The position numbers and the translations under genes were made by a program. Below are positions 54,818 to 62,402 of a stretch of DNA of 64,000 nt, piece by piece (position 1 is the stretch's first letter; each line of letters begins with the position of its first letter). This DNA is from Clostridium sp. AM34-11AC (lineage in GTDB: Bacteria > Bacillota > Clostridia > Lachnospirales > Lachnospiraceae): contig NZ_QWGL01000008.1 of NCBI RefSeq assembly GCF_003435375.1, positions 49,849-113,848 of the forward strand, read 5' to 3'. The notes below the pieces were generated by a model. It worked only from the letters and a program-made list of their open reading frames with translations, ran no database searches and was not told the DNA's origin.

Positions 54818-55497
54818 GCGGACTCGACTGGACAGAAGAATTAAAAAAGCGGACGGGCATCGATTTTCTGACGACCCGCCCGATGGAGATCGAAAAGAAG
54901 AGCTTTGAGATCATAAAGGGAGAGCTGGGGGACGAGTTCGTTTCCTCTTATCCGGCGGAGGCGCTCCCGGTTCTCTGCCGGGTGATCCACACGACGGCGG
55001 ACTTTTCCTACAGGGACACTCTGACGATCACCGACGGAGCTGTCGAAAAGGCAAAGGAAGCAATCCGACGCGGACTTCCGATCATCACGGACACCACGAT
55101 GGCTGCATCTGGGATCAATAAAACGGCGGCAGGAAAATTTGGGATCGAGGTGCACTGTTTTATCGGAGATGAGGATGTGAAGGTAAAAGCGAAGGAGAGC
55201 GGCATGACGAGATCGGCGGTCAGTGTCGAAAAAGCCGCAGGATGTTATCCGGAATGCATCTACGCGGTGGGCAACGCACCGACAGCCCTGATGCGCCTTT
55301 ATGAGCTGATCGAAGAGAAGAAGATCCGCCCGGCGCTCATTATCGGAGTCCCGGTGGGATTTGTAAATGTGGTGGAAGCAAAAGAGTTGATCTTAAGGAC
55401 AGATGTTCCGGCCATCGTCGCAAGAGGACGGAAAGGCGGCAGTAATATCGCGGCGGCGATCTGCAATGCGTTATTATATGAAGCTGGTGGAAGATAA
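54814..55497 (+). CDS. cbiC: cobalt-precorrin-8 methylmutase
   Basis: A 227-residue isomerase that moves the C11 methyl to C12 to give cobyrinic acid. The catalytic His59 lies in CRVIHTTADFSY. TDTTMAASGINK, YAVGNAPTALMRLYELIEE and VPVGFVNVVEAKELI are family blocks. It is the last gene of the cobalamin operon and is followed by a strong terminator. N-terminal length is slightly above the CobH norm (about 210). Confidence 0.95.
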   Translation: MSGLDWTEELKKRTGIDFLTTRPMEIEKKSFEIIKGELGDEFVSSYPAEALPVLCRVIHTTADFSYRDTLTITDGAVEKAKEAIRRGLPIITDTTMAASGINKTAAGKFGIEVHCFIGDEDVKVKAKESGMTRSAVSVEKAAGCYPECIYAVGNAPTALMRLYELIEEKKIRPALIIGVPVGFVNVVEAKELILRTDVPAIVARGRKGGSNIAAAICNALLYEAGGR

Positions 55498-55526
55498 AAG
55501 AATATACGATGGAATACAGATATAGA

Positions 55527-55573
55527 AAAATGCCTCAGAGCTTTGCACATTCGGTGCTGCTCTGGGGCATTTT
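55527..55573. terminator. bidirectional terminator, cobalamin operon / rqcH
   Basis: AAAATGCC-T-CAGAGC pairs with GCTCTG-G-GGCATTTT; A-runs and T-runs flank it on both sides. It ends cbiC (+) and rqcH (-). Confidence 0.92.
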
Positions 55574-55590
55574 CTATTTGTACGATAAAA

Positions 55591-57330
55591 TTACACTTCC
55601 TGCACCGTGATCCCCGGTACAGCCATCAGGGAGTAGTTCGTGTGATACACAACGAAACCGGGAGCAGCGCCGGGAACTTTTTTCAGATTCTTTCTCTGGA
55701 TATAATCAACTTCCACCTTCTCGTTCCCCCGTCCCTTGGAGTAATAGGCAGCCAGCGCTCCGGCTTCCTCAAAGACGCGGTCAGGCAGCTCCTTTCCCTC
55801 GGTCTTTACGATCACGTGGGAACCCGGGATCCCCTTTGCGTGAAACCACCAGTCACCGCCGTTGGCAAACTTGAAGTCGAGTTCTTCGTTCTGGTAGTTG
55901 TTTTTTCCGACATAGATATGGAATCCGTCGCTGGAAAGGTAGTGGAACGGGCGGCTTGTGATCTTTACCTTTTTTCCTCCGGTATAATGGCGTTTGATAT
56001 AGCCGTATTCCGTAAGCTCTTCCTTGATCTGTACAAGATCCTCCTCCAGCCTTGCGATATCCATGGAGGTACTGATGGATTCCAGATGGTCGATCTCCGC
56101 CTTTGTCTGCGCGAGCTGTTCCGTGACGGCCTCGTAGGTCCGTTTTTGTTTATTGTACTTATCGAAATACCGCTTTGCGTTCTCCTGGGCTGTCATCGTC
56201 GGATCCAGAGGGATCGTAATTTCTGCATTGTCGTAATAATTTAAACATTTGAAACTTTTTTCACCGCCGGAGAGACCATATCCGTAGGTATTCAATAGTT
56301 CTCCGTAGATCCGGTATTTTTCCCGTTTTTCGGTATCTTTGAGCTGCTTTGTCTGAAGATCCAGCTTTCTCACACTGCGCTCCAGTGCATTGGAGATGAT
56401 CTTTCTAAGATCCGTGGACTTCTGGTGGATCCGTGATACCGTATTTTTTTCCGCGTAGTACCGCTCGAGGAGCTCACTGATGGAATCAAACTTCACAGTC
56501 CTGTAATTTCCGCCTTCCATCATCGTCAGCGGGACAGCGGCAAATTCGATGGGTTTTTCTCCCTCGTAGATAATATTCGGGGTGAAATTGCCCTCGCGGA
56601 TATCGTCCATGATCCAGTTGAACGCGTGGAAGAGGTGGGTGAGTTCCGCGTCGGAAAATTCTTTTGCGGAGATATCCCCGTCTAAGGATGCCAGATGGCA
56701 GATCTCAGCGGCAACCACGGGACTTAAGCCGGTAAGATCCATGTAGAGCGCTTTGGAAAGATTCTGCGGTGTGCTGTGCAGAAGCTCTTTAAATTCCGTT
56801 TCCGTGATCGTAAGCGGATTCTTCTTCTCACCGGAGTGGGGGATAAAATAATCTCTTCCCGGGAGGACTTCCCGGACAGAGCTTACCTGAGCCGAGATAT
56901 GTTTGATGCTGTCTAAGATCACGTTATTCTCATCGCAGAAGATGATATTGCTGTGTTTTCCCATGAGCTCGATCACGATGAACTTTCTTCTGAGGTCGCC
57001 CATCTCATCAAGATGCTCCACCTCGATCCGGACGATCCGCTCCAGCCCCGGCTGGGTGACAGAGATAATCCTGCCATTTGCGATATGCTTTCTTAAGAGC
57101 ATACAGAAGTTCGGGGCCGTCATCGGGCTCGGTTTATTGTTTGCCGTAAAATAGAGAAGCGGGAGACTGGCGTTGGCTGAGACGAGCAGCCGCACGTTCT
57201 CCCGGTTTCCTTTTATCGTAAAAAGTAATTCGTCCTTTTCCGGCTGGGCGATCTTTGAGATCCTGCCGGAGACGATCTTATCGTTCAGATCGCGGACCAG
57301 ATTCGCGATCACAATTCCGTCAAATGCCAT
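55591..57330 (-). CDS. rqcH: RqcH / NFACT-family ribosome quality-control protein
   Basis: A 579-residue protein that binds stalled large ribosomal subunits and, with RqcP, adds C-terminal alanine tails to blocked nascent chains. The N-terminal NFACT-N domain begins MAFDGIVIANLVRDLND with SGRISKIAQPEKDEL. A long coiled coil spans about 290-430. The NFACT-R domain at about 450-560 has WWFHAKGIPGSHVIVK and LAAYYSKGRG. Older annotation calls it fibronectin-binding protein. AAAGGA lies upstream of the ATG on the minus strand. A mobile repeat inserted about 90 bases upstream of the start may affect its promoter. Confidence 0.94.
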   Translation of the reverse strand: MAFDGIVIANLVRDLNDKIVSGRISKIAQPEKDELLFTIKGNRENVRLLVSANASLPLLYFTANNKPSPMTAPNFCMLLRKHIANGRIISVTQPGLERIVRIEVEHLDEMGDLRRKFIVIELMGKHSNIIFCDENNVILDSIKHISAQVSSVREVLPGRDYFIPHSGEKKNPLTITETEFKELLHSTPQNLSKALYMDLTGLSPVVAAEICHLASLDGDISAKEFSDAELTHLFHAFNWIMDDIREGNFTPNIIYEGEKPIEFAAVPLTMMEGGNYRTVKFDSISELLERYYAEKNTVSRIHQKSTDLRKIISNALERSVRKLDLQTKQLKDTEKREKYRIYGELLNTYGYGLSGGEKSFKCLNYYDNAEITIPLDPTMTAQENAKRYFDKYNKQKRTYEAVTEQLAQTKAEIDHLESISTSMDIARLEEDLVQIKEELTEYGYIKRHYTGGKKVKITSRPFHYLSSDGFHIYVGKNNYQNEELDFKFANGGDWWFHAKGIPGSHVIVKTEGKELPDRVFEEAGALAAYYSKGRGNEKVEVDYIQRKNLKKVPGAAPGFVVYHTNYSLMAVPGITVQEV

Positions 57331-57410
57331 TGTTGTGGTGGTTCCTTTCTGACAACAGCTCCGTCTGAAATGTCAAAAACCGTGACTGTGGAATCTGCTG
57401 TCTCTATATA

Positions 57411-57559
57411 GATTTTGTGTAACTGTTCAGTAGGTCTGCGCACTTGCTGCGCTGACCGTAAGAAAACATAGGCTGGAGGGCAAAAATCCCATCAGCGAAG
57501 CTGATCTGGAATGGATTTTTGCGTGTAACTATGAAGGTACTGAATAGTTACGATTTTGT
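57411..57559. repeat. 8-bp direct repeats (target-site duplication) flanking the MITE
   Basis: GATTTTGT occurs at 57411-57418 and 57552-57559, immediately outside the terminal inverted repeats. This is the expected footprint of a transposase making an 8-base staggered cut. Confidence 0.85.
57419..57551 (+). mobile_element. MITE-like non-autonomous element, copy B (IS66-like ends)
   Basis: The 133-base element is bounded by GTAACTGTTCAGTA (57419-57432) and TACTGAATAGTTAC (57538-57551), inverted repeats with one mismatch. A perfect 8-bp duplication lies outside. It codes for nothing. Stem 1 (57433-57457) is GGTC-T-GCGCA / TGCGC-T-GACC. Stem 2 (57482-57519) has core ATCAGC-GAA-GCTGAT, where copy A has ATCGAC/GTCGAT. 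GTAA ends plus 8-bp duplications are known for the IS66 family; assignment to it is inference. No IS66 transposase is in the window. Confidence 0.88.
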
Positions 57560-57620
57560 ACAAAATATGGAATGCCGGACAAGGAAGGAGATAAGGCCTT
57601 AACCGATTTCCGGTGGAACA

Positions 57621-58190
57621 TTATCCGGCAAAGTTTTCCTTAAAAATCTTCTCGATCGCGGATGTCAGTTCCGCCACGGAATGTGTCCGGCTTCTGGAGC
57701 ACTCTCTCGCAGGGCGTCCGCAGAGCAGACAGGTTCGGCCCGGTTTTCCGATATCGCTCCGTGCGATCTTTTTTCCATCCCGTCCGATGATGTCGATATC
57801 GTAAAGACGTCCAAGCTTTGACGCATCCTCCAACGGCACCAGCAGGCGCTTTACATCAAGGGCATCCGCGTCCACGCATAAGAATGCCTCCGGACCTGTT
57901 CGATCCAGGATCAGACTGCGCTTTAAGACCGGGATACCGGAATCGGATAACGCCTGTAAGATCTCCTTCAGCGCAAGAGCAAAGGCCTCCGGTATATAGG
58001 GCAGGACCTTCACCGGTCCCGGAATATTCAGGGTGAAGGAGACGAGAACTCCGGGATATTCCGCGAGAAGTTTCTCCTGTACCCAGACACGTCGCTCTCT
58101 GGCATTGAGCATATCTGGCAGTTCTGCCTCCGCACCGATAAACTGTTTTAATTCTTCTTTTTCTGTATCACTCAATAAAAAATGTTCCAT
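57621..58190 (-). CDS. citX: citrate lyase holo-ACP synthase CitX
   Basis: A 189-residue transferase that attaches the phosphoribosyl-dephospho-CoA prosthetic group to the CitD acyl carrier protein. The family block RLYDIDI, followed by GKPGRTCLLCGRPARECSRSRTH, is intact. It lies 45 bases after the LysR gene on the minus strand, so the two are probably co-transcribed away from citDEF. CitG, which makes the prosthetic-group precursor, is not in the window and CitX is not fused to it. Its start has no strong ribosome site (GAGGTTTTT upstream). Confidence 0.93.
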   Translation of the reverse strand: MEHFLLSDTEKEELKQFIGAEAELPDMLNARERRVWVQEKLLAEYPGVLVSFTLNIPGPVKVLPYIPEAFALALKEILQALSDSGIPVLKRSLILDRTGPEAFLCVDADALDVKRLLVPLEDASKLGRLYDIDIIGRDGKKIARSDIGKPGRTCLLCGRPARECSRSRTHSVAELTSAIEKIFKENFAG

Positions 58191-58235
58191 AAAAACCTCG
58201 AATTCTGAAAATACGGAGACTCCGTGCAGGATCCG

Positions 58236-59150
58236 TTAAGTGTTTTTGGCCGGATTGCGGAGCGCATGCAGGATCTCAAGAAATCCCTTCATATATTTTG
58301 TCAGATACATGTCCTTCCGGTAGCAGGCATAAAAGTGCCGCGGGTTCTCTACACCGAGGATCGGATAGGAAAAGTAAGGGGATTCCGCGGAGTTAGAGGT
58401 ATCCACATAGGCGTCCGGACACGCCATAACAACAGGGCTCGACGCTACTACATGTTTTCCGATCTCAATGCTGATCGTCTCAAGATCGATCTTCGGCTTC
58501 ATATCTCTTGTGATGAAGAGAGCGTCCTGAATCGACCGGACGGAGTGTCCGGGGCGGCTGGAGACAAAGGTCTCATCCTTTGCCTCTAAAATATCGATAG
58601 GCGTTCCGGGCCGGATCCGTTTTGCGAGTGCGCAGTCTCTGTTCACGATGAGAACGAGCTCTTCCTCCTGGATCAGGTCATAATATAGATCCGCATGCTT
58701 CGGAAACGTGGTCAGGAGTGCGATTCCGACCTCCCCCTCCAGAACACTTTTTTCCATCGTCGCGGACCCCTGCTCGTGAAGCTCGATCTCCACATGGGGG
58801 AATCGTTTTTTAAAACGCGGATATAATTCCGGTAAAAGCTCCATGCCGCGCTGAACAGAGATACCAAGACGGATCTTTCCGAATTCCTCATTACTGAGTT
58901 CTTCCACCTGCTTTACAAGATTCGTGGAGATCGTTGTGACCTGTCTTGCTGCTTCCACATAGAGCTGTCCCGCGGGCGTCAGGGTGATCGGATCGGTAGA
59001 ACGGTTAAAGATCGGAGCGCCGAGATTGCTTTCTGCCGTCTTTATGATCTGGCTCAAAGAGGGCTGGGAGACATAGAGCTTCTTTGCCGCATTCGTAAAG
59101 CTGCCTTCTTTTAAGACGGTCAGTACGTACTGCATATGTTTTTCATTCAT
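58236..59150 (-). CDS. LysR-family transcriptional regulator of the cit locus
   Basis: A 304-residue regulator. The N-terminal helix-turn-helix is MQYVLTVLKEGSFTNAAKKLYVSQPSLSQIIK, seen in parts as SFTNAAKKLYVSQPSLSQ. The rest is the two-lobed periplasmic-binding-like effector domain (VEIELHEQGS, VGIALLTTFPKH, FVSSRPGHSVR). Start 59150 on the minus strand follows AAAGGAG by about seven bases. Divergence from citD and shared intergenic region suggest it activates citDEF in response to citrate, as LysR-type CitR proteins do. Co-transcription with citX is likely. Confidence 0.92.
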   Translation of the reverse strand: MNEKHMQYVLTVLKEGSFTNAAKKLYVSQPSLSQIIKTAESNLGAPIFNRSTDPITLTPAGQLYVEAARQVTTISTNLVKQVEELSNEEFGKIRLGISVQRGMELLPELYPRFKKRFPHVEIELHEQGSATMEKSVLEGEVGIALLTTFPKHADLYYDLIQEEELVLIVNRDCALAKRIRPGTPIDILEAKDETFVSSRPGHSVRSIQDALFITRDMKPKIDLETISIEIGKHVVASSPVVMACPDAYVDTSNSAESPYFSYPILGVENPRHFYACYRKDMYLTKYMKGFLEILHALRNPAKNT

Positions 59151-59203
59151 GTGGGGCACTCCTTTCCAGAACCGGAACGATACGGGATCGTTTGCGTCCC
59201 TAT

Positions 59204-59232
59204 ATTTTAACATATCTTCCTTAAAAATTCAA
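59204..59232 (-). promoter_or_regulatory. promoter of the lysR-citX operon
   Basis: On the minus strand TTGAAT (59232-59227), 17 bases and TAAAAT (59209-59204). Confidence 0.72.
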
Positions 59233-59255
59233 CGCACGGAAAAAGACACGTATCT

Positions 59256-59285
59256 CCCCATAAGAATTCTCCTATATTCCCCATA
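59256..59285. promoter_or_regulatory. probable LysR operator between the divergent cit promoters
   Basis: Direct repeats CCCCATA, 23 bases apart, flank ATA-AGAATTCT-CCTAT. The site ends about 12 bases upstream of the citD -35 element, a usual activation position for LysR proteins. Binding is inferred. Confidence 0.5.
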
Positions 59286-59297
59286 GACGGATATGTA

Positions 59298-59327
59298 TTG
59301 GATTAAAAAAAATACAAGTGATATAGT
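59298..59327 (+). promoter_or_regulatory. promoter of citDEF
   Basis: TTGGAT (59298-59303), an 18-base A-rich spacer and TATAGT (59322-59327). Confidence 0.65.
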
Positions 59328-59502
59328 AAAGCCATTGAAAGTTATAGAACTAAGGCAGGAAACAAAAGTGATTTTGTGTATCCTGCATAAAAAGAAAAAC
59401 GGAAGGTCCGGCAGGCGGGATATACATAGGAATGACAACAGCGGACCATGCGGCCGCCTGAAAAATGGCTGCCGACCGTGAATGATCACAGGAGGGGATT
59501 AA

Positions 59503-59802
59503 ATGGAAATCAAGAAGACAGCCATGGCCGGCACACTGGAATCCAGCGATGCCCAGGTCACTGTTGAACCGGGCGATGGAACGATCGAGCTCACCATCGA
59601 GAGCAGCGTGATCCATCAGTACGGCAGACAGATCAGAAAAGTCACATTAGAGACGCTGGACCGTCTCGGTGTTGACAACGCGAAGGTCACGATCTTCGAT
59701 AAGGGAGCTCTCGACTGTACCTTAAAGGCGAGAGTTGAGTGTGCGGTCTACCGTTCCAACGGCATCACCGAAAATCTTCCGTGGGGAGGTGTCATCAAAT
59801 AA
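59503..59802 (+). CDS. citD: citrate lyase acyl carrier protein (gamma subunit)
   Basis: A 99-residue carrier protein that holds the acetyl or citryl thioester during citrate cleavage. The prosthetic-group serine is Ser14 in MAGTLESSDAQV. SSVIHQYGRQIRKVTLETLD and DKGALDCTLKARVE are family blocks. AGGAGGGG lies six bases before the ATG. Its stop overlaps the citE start (TAATG). It is modified by CitX, encoded divergently. Confidence 0.95.
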   Translation: MEIKKTAMAGTLESSDAQVTVEPGDGTIELTIESSVIHQYGRQIRKVTLETLDRLGVDNAKVTIFDKGALDCTLKARVECAVYRSNGITENLPWGGVIK

Positions 59803-60701
59803 TGCATCCGAATAAAAAACGCTTAAGAAGATCCATGATGTTTTTAAACTGCCAGAAACCGGGTCTCATCAAGGATCCGTATATCTATAAACCGGACTCC
59901 ATCATGTTGGACCTTGAGGACGCAGTTGCCGAGAACCAGAAGGACGCAGCGAGATATTCCTTATATCATGCACTTCAGGAGATCGATTACCGCGGTGTTG
60001 AGAGAGTCGTAAGAATCAATGGTCTTGATACCCCGCACTGGAAAGAGGATATCCGTGTCTGTGTTGCCGGAGGTGCTGATACGATCCGTATCGCAAAGAC
60101 CGAGACAGCACAGGATGTTAAGACCGTTGAGGAGCATGTCCTTGCGGCAGAGAAAGAGTTTGGACGCCCGGAGGGAAGCACGCTCTTAATGGCAGCCTTA
60201 GAGTCCTGCAAAGGTGTTTTAAATGCCTTGGAGGTATGTCAGTCTTCTGACAGACTTATCGGAATCGCTTTATCCGGCGGAGATTACACAAAGGACCTCC
60301 AGACAACGATCACAGGAACCGGAGTGGAGCTCATGGGAGCGAGACAGCACATGATCATGGCGGCGAGAGCGGCAGGCGTTCAGTGCTGGGATACAGTGTT
60401 CACAAACCTTGACGACATGGAAGGTTTCGAGAATGAGACAAGAATGATCAAGATGATGGGCTTCGACGGAAAGTCTCTCGTAAACCCGAGACAGATCGCC
60501 ATCGTCCATAAGGTCTTCACACCGTCGGAAAAAGAGATCATCTTTGCGGAGAAGGTTGTCCGCGAGATCGATGACAAGAAGGCAAAGGGAATCGGAGTCT
60601 TCACCGTTGACGGAAAGATGATCGACATCGCATTCTACGACGGAGCAAAGAGAACACTCGCCATGGCGAAAGCAGCAGGCGTTTATAAGGGGGATTTATA
60701 A
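59802..60701 (+). CDS. citE: citrate lyase beta subunit (citryl-ACP lyase)
   Basis: A 299-residue TIM-barrel lyase that splits citryl-ACP into acetyl-ACP and oxaloacetate. Marks are RRSMMFLNCQKPGLI, DSIMLDLEDAVAENQKDAAR (acidic metal ligands in LDLEDAV), VVRINGLDTP, LMAALESCKGVLNA with the second metal Glu, and LSGGDYTKDL. ATG 59802 overlaps the citD stop; GGGGAGG in citD is the ribosome site. It is one base from citF. Confidence 0.96.
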   Translation: MHPNKKRLRRSMMFLNCQKPGLIKDPYIYKPDSIMLDLEDAVAENQKDAARYSLYHALQEIDYRGVERVVRINGLDTPHWKEDIRVCVAGGADTIRIAKTETAQDVKTVEEHVLAAEKEFGRPEGSTLLMAALESCKGVLNALEVCQSSDRLIGIALSGGDYTKDLQTTITGTGVELMGARQHMIMAARAAGVQCWDTVFTNLDDMEGFENETRMIKMMGFDGKSLVNPRQIAIVHKVFTPSEKEIIFAEKVVREIDDKKAKGIGVFTVDGKMIDIAFYDGAKRTLAMAKAAGVYKGDL

Positions 60702-60702
60702 G

Positions 60703-62274
60703 ATGATCAATGCAGTTGGAAGAGAAATTCCCGAAGAGGTCTTAAAAGCAACAGGCAAGGAGCCGTTTAAGGGTGTCTATGCCTACGATAATTACGAATA
60801 TACAAAGGCGGCTCCGACCGTCCGTACATTAAACGATCCGACAAGAAGCAAGCTTGTCGAGAACATTCATGATGCCCTCGTAAAATGCGGCATTAAGGAC
60901 GGCATGGTCCTTTCCTTCCACCATCATTTCCGTGAGGGTGACTATGTGGTAAATATGGTCATGGAAGAGGTCCATAAGATGGGCATCAAGGACATCACGA
61001 TCTGTGCAAGCTCCTTAGGAAAAGCTCACGATCCGATCGTTCCGTACATTGAGGATGGCACCATCACAGGAATCCAGTCCTCCGGTGTCCGCGGAAAGAT
61101 CGGTGAGGCGATCTCCACAGGACGGTTAAAAAACCTTGCGATCATGCGCTCCCACGGCGGACGCGTCCGCGCCATCGAGTCCGGCGAAGTCCATATCGAT
61201 ATCGCCTTCATCGGCGCTCCGACATGTGATGAGTACGGAAACATGCGCGCAAACGGCGGAAAGAGTGATTGCGGTGTCTTATCTTATGCGATGGTCGATG
61301 CCCAGTATGCAGATAAGGTTGTTGCCGTGACAGACTGTCTCGTTCCGTTCCCGAACATTCCGGCAAGCATCTCCATGGTAGATGTGGATTACGTTTGTGT
61401 CGTAGATGAGATTGGAAATCCGGCAAAGATCGCGACAGGTGCTGCAAAACCGACGACGGATGTCAGAAAGATCATGATGGCGGATTACTGCACAAAGTTT
61501 GTTGTCAATACCCCATATTTTAAGGAAGGTTTCTCCTACCAGACAGGTGTCGGCGGAGCTTCCATCGCCTCCACGATCTCCCTCGGAAAGATCATGGAAG
61601 AGAGAGGCATCCATATGGGACTTGGCCTCGGCGGAATCACAACTCCGATGTGTGAGCTGTTGGCGAAAGGCCTCGTAAATAAGCTCGTTGATACCCAGGA
61701 TTTCGATCAGGGTGCCATCGAGTCCATCAAGACAAATCCGAACCACTTCGAGATCTCTGCGTCCGAGTACGCGAACCCGTTCAACAAGGGCGCTTATGTC
61801 AATAAGCTGGATTTCGTGATCCTTGCATCTCTTGAGGTTGACGTAAACTTTAACTGTAACGTCGTTGTCGGTTCCGACGGCATGATCACAGGTGCCCAGG
61901 GCGGACATCCGGATACGGCAGCAGGAGCGAAGTGTACGATCGTCATTGCTCCGCTGCTTCAGGGAAGAATCCCGGCAATCTGTACAAATGTTACGACTGT
62001 TACAACACCGGGTGAGTCTGTTGACGTGGTAATCACAGACTACGGAATCGCCATCAACCCGAGAAGACAGGACCTCATCGAGTGCATGAAGGATGTTGAT
62101 CTTCCGTTCTGTACGATCGAGGAGCTTCGTGACAAGGCATACGCCATGGTCGGAACACCGGATCCGGTACAGTTTGATGACCGCATTGTCGGTGTCATCG
62201 AGGCACGTGACGGCACCATCATTGATGTAGTCAGAAAGATCAAGGATTATGAGTTTACAACAGATGTAGAGTGA
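60703..62274 (+). CDS. citF: citrate lyase alpha subunit (citrate:acetyl-ACP transferase)
   Basis: A 523-residue CoA-transferase-fold subunit that exchanges acetyl for citryl on CitD. Blocks include LSFHHHFREGDYVVNMV, ICASSLGKAHDPIVPYI, SGVRGKIGEAIS, IAFIGAPTCDEYGNM and GGHPDTAAGAKCTIV. Full length. AAGGGGG precedes the start by eight bases. It completes the D-E-F lyase complex. The activating ligase CitC is not seen in this window, either upstream or downstream. Confidence 0.96.
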   Translation: MINAVGREIPEEVLKATGKEPFKGVYAYDNYEYTKAAPTVRTLNDPTRSKLVENIHDALVKCGIKDGMVLSFHHHFREGDYVVNMVMEEVHKMGIKDITICASSLGKAHDPIVPYIEDGTITGIQSSGVRGKIGEAISTGRLKNLAIMRSHGGRVRAIESGEVHIDIAFIGAPTCDEYGNMRANGGKSDCGVLSYAMVDAQYADKVVAVTDCLVPFPNIPASISMVDVDYVCVVDEIGNPAKIATGAAKPTTDVRKIMMADYCTKFVVNTPYFKEGFSYQTGVGGASIASTISLGKIMEERGIHMGLGLGGITTPMCELLAKGLVNKLVDTQDFDQGAIESIKTNPNHFEISASEYANPFNKGAYVNKLDFVILASLEVDVNFNCNVVVGSDGMITGAQGGHPDTAAGAKCTIVIAPLLQGRIPAICTNVTTVTTPGESVDVVITDYGIAINPRRQDLIECMKDVDLPFCTIEELRDKAYAMVGTPDPVQFDDRIVGVIEARDGTIIDVVRKIKDYEFTTDVE

Positions 62275-62344
62275 CTCAGAGAGCGATCTGTCAGCTTGCT
62301 CTGACTGGAAAGCGTAGGGGAACACTTTGCAGCCTGTGGAACAT

Positions 62345-62370
62345 CGGCCGGAAGCTTCAGATTCCGGCCG
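62345..62370 (+). repeat. strong intercistronic hairpin between citF and the transporter gene
   Basis: CGGCCGGAA and TTCCGGCCG form a perfect 9-bp stem with an 8-base loop. The bases after it are A-rich (GACAAATAATAATAG), so it is not a classic terminator. It may fix relative mRNA levels of lyase and transporter. Confidence 0.65.
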
Positions 62371-62402
62371 GACAAATAATAATAGTATAGGGGATCACAT
62401 AT

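Larger units (their letters stand above)
57331..57620. other. intergenic region between citX and rqcH
   Basis: This 290-base gap is dominated by the 133-base mobile repeat. Outside it, a 14-bp palindrome ATTTTGTACAAAAT (57553-57566) marks the insertion point. TATATA (57405-57410) may be the rqcH -10 on the minus strand, but with the repeat in place no good -35 is present. Confidence 0.6.
59151..59502. other. divergent cit control region
   Basis: The 352-base gap contains the LysR promoter (59204-59232, minus), a pair of direct repeats CCCCATA (59256-59262 and 59279-59285) around the palindrome AGAATTCT (59263-59270), the citD promoter (59298-59327) and a citD leader of about 170 bases. In that leader CAGGCGG and CCGCCTG form a long-range stem with no T-run. 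Confidence 0.65.

Noticed and set aside
59412-59453. Terminator or attenuator in the citD leader
   Set aside because: CAGGCGG and CCGCCTG can pair, but the loop is long and AAAAAT, not a T-run, follows the stem.
61279-62325. Long open frame on the minus strand opposite citF (about 348 codons)
   Set aside because: It lies wholly antisense to a conserved gene, has no ribosome site, and its translation is rich in Cys, His and Arg with no recognisable family; it is a by-product of citF codon bias.
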